Under the pieces are notes generated by a model that saw only the letters and a program-made list of their open reading frames with translations, was not told where the DNA came from and did not search any database. A stretch of DNA of 5,882 bases from an uncultured Coriobacteriaceae bacterium. GTDB lineage: Bacteria > Actinomycetota > Coriobacteriia > Coriobacteriales > Eggerthellaceae. Below are positions 1-3,967 of the stretch, in pieces; the first letter of the stretch is position 1; the number at the start of each line of letters is the position of its first letter. Where the stretch lies: assembly GCA_946623915.1 (NCBI GenBank), contig CAMORQ010000136.1, positions 1 to 5,882 on the forward strand, written 5' to 3'. The translations under genes and the position numbers were made by a program.

Positions 1-1049
1 AAAGCATTCGCTCCATGGCTCGTACGGGTCATGCGGCGAGGGTGGCTCTGCGTCAGGCCGATATCATGTGCGGACTGTATGCGGCGGGAACGCACCAGAT
101 AATCGAATGCGAAGACTGCCTGGTCGAACACGAAGTGGGCAGACGTGTAGTGGCGGCCGTGCGTCAGATCATGGCGCGCTACGGGGTGGCGCCCTACGAC
201 GAAGATGCCTGTTCGGGTTTCGTGCGCCATGTGGTCGTGCGCGTCGGCGCGCAAACGGGTGAAGTGCTGGTGACGTTGGTCACCAACGGACGCGAATTCG
301 CCGGCGCGAAAAACTTCTGCCGCGAACTGGTAAAGAAGGTGCCCGAGGTTACTACCGTGGTGCAGAACGTGAACACGCGGGCCACCAACGCCATCATGGG
401 CCAGGAAGAGCACGTGCTCTATGGCCCCGGTTTCATCCTGGACACGCTCTGTGGCTTAAGCTTCCGTATTTCCAGTCACTCGTTCTACCAAGTGAACGCA
501 CGGCAGACGCAATTGCTCTACGAAGCGGCAATACATATGGCGTTGGCGACTGAAGAGTCGGCAAACGCGAATCAAATACGCGGGGCAGATGAGCCGCTTA
601 CCATTCTGGACGCGTATTGCGGGACGGGCACCATAGGGCTGGTGGCTGCAGCAGCAGCGCCGGGTGCGCAGGTGGTGGGTGTGGATAACACGGCTTCCGC
701 AATCGAGGACGCACGGGGTAACGCCAAGCACAACGGCATCGAAAACGCGTCGTTCGTCGTGCAGGATGCGGGGGCGTTCATGCACGGATACGCTGCTGCA
801 GGCGAATCGGTCGATGTGCTGTTCATGGATCCGCCGCGCTCTGGTGCAAGCGAAGAGTTCCTGCGTGCGGCAATCGCGCTCGCTCCACAGCGTATCGTCT
901 ACATTTCCTGCAACCCCGAAACCCAGGTGCGCGACGCGCGTGTGCTCCTGGAAGGCGGCTACCGCATCGAATCCGTGCAGCCCGTCGACATGTTTCCCCA
1001 TACCGACCATGTCGAGTGCGTGAGCCTCATGTCGCGCACAGATGGGTGA
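1..1049 (+). CDS. rlmCD: 23S rRNA (uracil-C5)-methyltransferase, RlmCD/RlmD (RumA) family, 5' end cut off
   Basis: This SAM-dependent enzyme methylates C5 of uridines in 23S rRNA in the cytoplasm. The frame is open to the left edge (codons from base 3), so the ATG at 15 is probably internal. Family members are about 400-460 aa; roughly the first 80-110 residues, including the TRAM domain, lie outside. Counting from the ATG at 15, visible motifs are SFYQVN (156-161, RNA/SAM pocket Gln159), SAM motif I DAYCGTGTIGL (199-209), DPPRSG (272-277), YISCNP with nucleophile Cys299, and the C-terminal DMFPHTDHVEC with general base Glu334. The Cys in CEDCL (about residue 35) aligns by eye with the fourth Fe-S ligand of RumA, but the other three ligands would be outside. 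The family call is secure. RlmC, RlmD or dual RlmCD specificity cannot be read from sequence. It ends at TGA 1047-1049 with no clear terminator after it. Confidence 0.93.
   Translation, partial: SIRSMARTGHAARVALRQADIMCGLYAAGTHQIIECEDCLVEHEVGRRVVAAVRQIMARYGVAPYDEDACSGFVRHVVVRVGAQTGEVLVTLVTNGREFAGAKNFCRELVKKVPEVTTVVQNVNTRATNAIMGQEEHVLYGPGFILDTLCGLSFRISSHSFYQVNARQTQLLYEAAIHMALATEESANANQIRGADEPLTILDAYCGTGTIGLVAAAAAPGAQVVGVDNTASAIEDARGNAKHNGIENASFVVQDAGAFMHGYAAAGESVDVLFMDPPRSGASEEFLRAAIALAPQRIVYISCNPETQVRDARVLLEGGYRIESVQPVDMFPHTDHVECVSLMSRTDG
1008..1044 (+). repeat. Direct repeat copy A: 3' end of the methyltransferase gene
   Basis: These 37 bases are the coding end of the methyltransferase (HVECVS to SRTD). 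They recur at 2035-2071 with 32 of 37 identical. The five differences fall at repeat positions 9, 20, 23, 27 and 32. Two are silent in the shared frame and three change the amino acid. This is the copy within the intact gene. Confidence 0.8.
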
Positions 1050-1193
1050 TGCGTACGCAAATGATTTCTCGGGTCGTGCAAAGTGCGGAAGCGCCGATTT
1101 CTTGGAATGTGAATGGGGATGGATGAGGACGACGTTTCTATCGAGGGTATTTTCGTCTGCAATTCGCATGAGACTCCTGAAATGGCGCAGGAT
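1050..1193. other. Non-genic spacer with a short open frame
   Basis: No recognisable gene lies here. One frame is open from ATG 1113 to TAA 1215-1217 (34 codons). It runs directly into the LYRQV segment of the pseudogene and may be its decayed upstream part, though its residues match nothing I recognise. I see no terminator-like stem with a T-run after the methyltransferase stop. Confidence 0.4.
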
Positions 1194-1938
1194 GCAGTGC
1201 TTTATCGACAGGTATAAGAGAGAAAGCTCGGGGTTCGTGGCCGGATAGATGATGGTACGAGACGACGCTGAGGTGGAAAAAGCTGAAAAAGCGGTTAGCG
1301 GTTTGAAGAATGTGGTGGTACGAGGTTTTGTGTATAAAGATGTATCCTCCATTTCGGTTTTTTACACCGACGAGATCGAATTGGAACCCGTCATGATGCA
1401 TGAAAAGCTTTTGCAGCTGCTTCCCGAGTATATGGTACCGACCAATTACATCCGGCTGAATGAGTTCCCGGTTTTGCCGTCCGGAAAAATAGATAAGCAG
1501 AAGATCATGCCGCCTGAAGGAAGTTGGGAACAGTTCAATAACAACCCTGTCTCGGTTCTGCCGCTTATAGGCAGGGGCGAGAACTTCGAAATATATGACA
1601 TGGGGTGCGGCAAGGCAGTCAAACGATTCCGTTCGCCTGTTCGATATGACCGAATCTGGGGGGAACAGGTTTCTATGCACAAGGCATACGAAAGCGGGGC
1701 TTCGGCACAGAATGCCTATGCGATAGTCCGGTTTGAATCGGATTACGGCATCCTTATGGACGAGGGCAGAACCAAAAAGGATAAAAGCGTCCGCACGTTT
1801 GACGGAGGGCCACTTACGGACGAAGACGGAAAAGACATCGAGGATTACGTAAAAACAATTACCAATCCTTATGGAATTCCAGTAAGCTTTGTTTTTTTGG
1901 GCGCGACGGAGCGTGGACTATCCAGCCTGGTAATGTAG
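1194..1938 (+). pseudogene. Decayed adenylation-domain C-terminus fused to a kinase N-lobe (AMP-binding_C + APH-like)
   Basis: The longest open part is 1249-1938 (229 codons from ATG 1249), with no convincing ribosome site upstream. Residues 5-90 resemble the C-terminal subdomain of AMP-forming acyl/amino-acid adenylating enzymes. They end in an A10-type motif, LPEYMVP (58-64) followed by LPSGKID (76-82), where Lys80 would be the catalytic lysine. Residues 104-172 resemble the N-lobe of aminoglycoside-phosphotransferase-like kinases of the TIGR02172 type: glycine loop GRGENFEIY (108-116) and a probable ATP-binding Lys125 in VKRF. No kinase catalytic loop (HGD..N) or metal-binding Asp follows. 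Residues 173-229 are unrecognised. The large N-terminal adenylation subdomain is absent. Just upstream, another frame reads LYRQV, a stop (TAA 1215-1217), then GRIDD at 1239-1253, resembling the YRTGD and GRxDD motifs. This implies a frameshift, a stop and a deletion. The whole is best read as a gene remnant. It could instead be a short expressed protein from 1249, but two incomplete enzyme domains argue against that. Confidence 0.6.
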
Positions 1939-1943
1939 AAGTG

Positions 1944-1977
1944 TTCAGCCAAAGAGAAACAGTAGTTTTCGGTTGAA
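1944..1977 (+). terminator. Weak hairpin after the pseudogene
   Basis: TTCAGCC (1944-1950) pairs with GGTTGAA (1971-1977) through one G-U pair. Inside it, AAAC (1957-1960) and GTTT (1965-1968) enclose a 4-nt loop. It lies just past TAG 1936-1938. There is no downstream T-tract, so a terminator role is uncertain. Confidence 0.25.
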
Positions 1978-2034
1978 CGCGTCCTGGTTGGTTAATTCGC
2001 TTGTACTGTGGACATTCACGGCGTTGCCTCTAGG

Positions 2035-2071
2035 CATGTCGAATGCGTGAGCCCCAAGTCACGCAAAGATG
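2035..2071 (+). repeat. Direct repeat copy B of the methyltransferase 3' end
   Basis: It matches 1008-1044 at 32 of 37 positions, same orientation, start-to-start distance 1027 bp. The copies also share a GT-GACAT octamer (7/8) further upstream (984 and 2008), separated from the repeat by 16 and 19 bases. This makes a chance match unlikely. Confidence 0.75.
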
Positions 2072-2154
2072 ACAGATGGGATGGAGCCCTCGCGCAAACG
2101 GTGTTTTGGCGTTTGCCGGCTCCTGCGGAAAAGGACGGGGCCGATGCTCCAGAA

Positions 2155-2167
2155 AAGGAAGGGGAGG
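2155..2167 (+). promoter_or_regulatory. Ribosome binding site deciding the lipoprotein start
   Basis: A purine-rich run ending in GGGGAGG lies 12 nt upstream of ATG 2180. The spacing is slightly long. It supports 2180 over the in-frame ATG at 2069, which would put 37 highly basic residues ahead of a perfect lipoprotein signal and has no comparable site. Confidence 0.6.
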
Positions 2168-2179
2168 TTCGATAGAACC

Positions 2180-2938
2180 ATGAAGGGGAAAACATTCGTT
2201 ATCGCAATCGTTTGTGTGCTTGCCTTCTGCTTGCCCGCGTGCAGTCAGAATGCATCCGATCAGCAGCCAGCGAGCTCAGATCGAACGGAGGCAAAAGAGC
2301 AGAGGGAGGGGTTCTCTGTGCGTGAAATCTCTGACGACCTGTTTGATAGGATGAAAGCGGGGAACACGTACAAAGAGGACTGCATAGTCCCACGGGAAGA
2401 TCTTCGCTATCTGCTGGTTTTGCATAAGGACAAGGAAGGCAATACTCACCAAGGGGAAATGGTCGTGCACAAGGTAATCGCCGAAGATGTTCTAGAGATC
2501 TTCGAGGAGCTCTACGATGCGGGTTATCCCATAGAGAGGATGGTGCTTCCGGACAACTACATGGCTGACGACGAAACGATGATGCGCGACAACAACTCGT
2601 CTAGCTTCAACTTCCGGTTCATATCGCATACAAACAAGATTTCAAAGCACGGGCTGGGAATGGCGGTGGACATCAACACGCTGTACAACCCTTATCATAA
2701 ATTCGTGACGAACGATGACGGTACCCAGGAAGAGGTCATAGAGCCTGCTACAGGAAAAGATTATCTGGACCGGACAAAGGATTTCGATTACAAGATAGAA
2801 AAGGGCGACCTGTGCTACACGCTTTTCACGGAAAAGGGCTTTGAGTGGGGAGGCGACTGGACGGATCGAAAAGATTACCAGCATTTCGAGTTGCCCGATG
2901 AAATCGCAGAGGAGTATTCGGAGGCGTATCAGAAGTAA
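2180..2938 (+). CDS. M15-family (VanY-like) peptidoglycan peptidase lipoprotein
   Basis: This 252-residue protein is a predicted exported zinc peptidase acting on peptidoglycan stem peptides. Residues 1-21 form a lipoprotein signal: basic MKGK, a hydrophobic stretch, then lipobox LPAC with Cys21 as the lipidation site. A polar linker rich in Ser/Gln/Glu follows (22-44). The M15 domain has the hallmark SKHGLGMAVDIN (155-166), giving zinc ligands His157 and Asp164. The distal DYQHFE motif gives His235 as third ligand, with Asp232 in the likely catalytic-base position. An upstream block around MVLPDNYMADDETMMRDNN with SSSFNFR (140-146) is typical of clostridial/actinobacterial VanY-like proteins. 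All key residues are present, so it should be active. D,D-carboxypeptidase versus L,D- or endopeptidase specificity cannot be told. No VanS/VanR or resistance genes are adjacent, so a glycopeptide-resistance role is not supported. Composition is intermediate (30 of 60 G/C at 2341-2400), below the flanking GC-rich genes. Confidence 0.88.
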   Translation: MKGKTFVIAIVCVLAFCLPACSQNASDQQPASSDRTEAKEQREGFSVREISDDLFDRMKAGNTYKEDCIVPREDLRYLLVLHKDKEGNTHQGEMVVHKVIAEDVLEIFEELYDAGYPIERMVLPDNYMADDETMMRDNNSSSFNFRFISHTNKISKHGLGMAVDINTLYNPYHKFVTNDDGTQEEVIEPATGKDYLDRTKDFDYKIEKGDLCYTLFTEKGFEWGGDWTDRKDYQHFELPDEIAEEYSEAYQK

Positions 2939-2988
2939 TTCTGCCCTTGGTTGTTCGATGCGTCCGCCACGTTCGCCTCTTCAAGCTG

Positions 2989-3020
2989 GCATGTGGCCCA
3001 GACTTGCGGCCAGACCATGC
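2989..3020 (+). terminator. Bulged GC-rich hairpin, possible terminator of the lipoprotein gene
   Basis: GCATG plus TGGCC (2989-2998) pairs with GGCCA (3008-3012) and, after a 3-nt bulge, CATGC (3016-3020), leaving a 9-nt loop. It sits 50 nt after the stop codon. The following bases are AT-rich but not a T-run, so it is a weak intrinsic terminator at best. Confidence 0.35.
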
Positions 3021-3046
3021 TTGCAATTATAGCAATTGTGCTGCCG

Positions 3047-3079
3047 TTGGATGGTGTCATCGCTTTCGGCACCATCCGA
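3047..3079. terminator. Second stem-loop between lipoprotein and exporter genes
   Basis: GGATGGTG (3049-3056) pairs perfectly with CACCATCC (3070-3077). It extends by a G-U and a U-A pair to a 10-bp stem with a 13-nt loop. No clean U-tract follows; the nearest is TTTT about 15-20 nt later. It could be a terminator or an RNA structural element. Confidence 0.35.
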
Positions 3080-3178
3080 AGCTAACGAAAAGGCGGTTTT
3101 GTCGCATGGTTGGCGATTGCGAGCCAGAGCGCATTGCCAGATTCCTGTCTTGCTGCAACGCGAGTTATGTTGGGGAAG

Positions 3179-3187
3179 TGGTATAAA
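3179..3187 (+). promoter_or_regulatory. Candidate extended -10 promoter P1
   Basis: TGG-TATAAA is an extended -10 element matching 5 of 6 consensus bases, with no good -35. Initiation would fall around 3194, inside the first dyad, so a bound regulator would block it. Confidence 0.35.
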
Positions 3188-3192
3188 GTCTG

Positions 3193-3231
3193 AGTTAGCA
3201 AAAACTAACTAATATGTTATGCTCGACTAAC
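3193..3231. promoter_or_regulatory. Twin palindromic operator, GTTA-N8-TAAC x 2
   Basis: The first dyad is AGTTAG (3193-3198), CAAAAA spacer, CTAACT (3205-3210), a perfect 6-bp inverted repeat. Its 16-bp core GTTA-N8-TAAC (3194-3209) recurs in architecture at 3216-3231. The dyads are 22 bp apart, about two helical turns, so dimers could bind the same DNA face. Operators of this shape suit TetR- or MarR-type repressors, which often control FtsX-type exporters. No regulator gene is in the window. Confidence 0.6.
3195..3223 (+). promoter_or_regulatory. Candidate promoter P2 of the ABC exporter operon
   Basis: The -35 is TTAGCA (3195-3200) and, after exactly 17 nt, the -10 is TATGCT (3218-3223) preceded by TGT, an extended -10. 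Each hexamer matches consensus at 4 of 6 positions. Both inverted repeats overlap this promoter, one at the -35 and one at the -10. This suggests repression by occlusion. Confidence 0.45.
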
Positions 3232-3256
3232 AGTATCAGAGCAAAGAGGGCGGGCT

Positions 3257-3964
3257 ATGGCCGAAACGTTTCTTTCAATCAACGATTTGCGCAAGCACTA
3301 CGGCGAAGGCGAAGCGCGGCTCGAAGTGCTTCGCGGCATTACCACATCGCTGGACAAGGGCGAAATATGCGTGCTGTTGGGGCCGAGCGGTTCGGGAAAA
3401 TCGACTTTCTTGAACCTGGTGGGTGGATTGGAGCCAGTGGACAGCGGCACGATTGACGTGAACGGGGTAGAGCTGACGGCGCTCTCCGATAAGGACCTGG
3501 TGGAATATCGCCGTCGCGAACTGGGTTTCGTCTTCCAATTCTACAATCTCGTGGGCGATTTGACCGTGCAGGAAAACATCGAGGTCTGCGAATACCTCTC
3601 CAGCAATCCACTTCCCATCGAGCCGCTGCTGAAATCGCTGGGTTTGTGGGAGCACCGCAAGAAATTCCCGCATCAGATTTCCGGCGGCCAGCAGCAGCGC
3701 TGCGCCATCGGCCGCGCGCTCGTGAAAAATCCGGGGCTTCTGCTGTGCGACGAGCCGACCGGCGCCCTCGATTACAACACCTCGAAGGAAATCCTGGAGC
3801 TTATGGAGCAGGTGAACCGGGAATACGCCTGCACTATCGTCATCGTCACGCACAACGACGCTATCAGGCATATGGCGCACCGCATCCTGCGCTTGCGTGA
3901 CGGCCTGCTGGTCGAAGATTCCCGTAACGAAACCCTTCTGCCCGCCCGGGAATTGGAATGGTAG
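3257..3964 (+). CDS. ABC exporter ATP-binding subunit, MacB/LolD-like
   Basis: This 235-residue cytoplasmic ATPase would power the FtsX-like permease encoded next to it. All nucleotide-binding motifs are intact: Walker A GPSGSGKS (42-49), Q-loop Gln94 in FVFQFYNL, signature SGGQQQR (142-148), Walker B LLLCDEP (161-167) with catalytic Glu166, D-loop GALD (169-172) and switch His199 in [21 protein letters not shown] and the GALD/THN features are typical of the MacB/LolD/FtsE class, which drives mechanotransmission by FtsX-type permeases rather than moving substrate through the membrane. Length is normal for the class. AGAGGG at 3245-3250 lies 6 nt before the ATG, supporting this start. The substrate is unknown; antimicrobial peptide, lipoprotein or cell-envelope roles are all possible. 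Confidence 0.95.
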   Translation: MAETFLSINDLRKHYGEGEARLEVLRGITTSLDKGEICVLLGPSGSGKSTFLNLVGGLEPVDSGTIDVNGVELTALSDKDLVEYRRRELGFVFQFYNLVGDLTVQENIEVCEYLSSNPLPIEPLLKSLGLWEHRKKFPHQISGGQQQRCAIGRALVKNPGLLLCDEPTGALDYNTSKEILELMEQVNREYACTIVIVTHNDAIRHMAHRILRLRDGLLVEDSRNETLLPARELEW

Positions 3965-3967
3965 GCT

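Larger units (their letters stand above)
1996..2175 (+). pseudogene. Degenerate second copy of the methyltransferase C-terminus
   Basis: This frame is open from after TAA 1993-1995 to TAG 2173-2175 and has no start of its own. Codons from 2008 read V-D-I, then after six codons H-V-E-C-V-S from 2035. That parallels V-D-M ... H-V-E-C-V-S at the end of the intact methyltransferase, with one codon more between them. The Glu-containing HVEC motif is retained, but FPHTD is lost. After SRKDD the frame continues about 34 codons with no counterpart in the upstream gene. It stops 4 nt before the lipoprotein ATG. It is a fragment of a duplicated or foreign RlmCD-like gene end. A non-coding attachment-site duplicate is an alternative. 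Confidence 0.5.
2939..3256. other. 318-nt intergenic region with hairpins and the exporter promoter
   Basis: I see no gene here. Short open frames exist but have no ribosome sites or family resemblance. From left to right it holds a bulged hairpin (2989-3020), an AT-rich inverted repeat CAATT/AATTG (3024-3038), a second hairpin (3047-3079), about 100 nt without recognisable structure, then the promoter/operator region (3179-3231) and a ribosome site (3245-3250). Confidence 0.6.

Noticed and set aside
1042..1248. Small plus-strand gene of 68 codons after the methyltransferase
   Set aside because: It starts inside the methyltransferase end, has no ribosome site or recognisable domain, and its 3' part overlaps adenylation-motif traces in another frame.
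456..1352. A 298-codon minus-strand open frame over the methyltransferase end and the pseudogene
   Set aside because: It is antisense to conserved catalytic motifs, crosses unrelated segments and has no family resemblance.
2069..2179. Upstream start for the M15 protein adding 37 residues
   Set aside because: The extension is very basic and would bury the lipoprotein signal. The strong purine-rich ribosome site and lipobox spacing favour ATG 2180. It also overlaps the relic methyltransferase tail.
2180..2938. Vancomycin-resistance VanY gene
   Set aside because: The peptidase family fits, but no VanS/R, VanH/A/X or related gene is present; M15 lipoproteins are common in ordinary cell-wall metabolism.
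2947..3186. Small plus-strand gene of 79 codons in the intergenic gap
   Set aside because: It has no ribosome site and no family resemblance. It runs through both hairpins and looks like chance.
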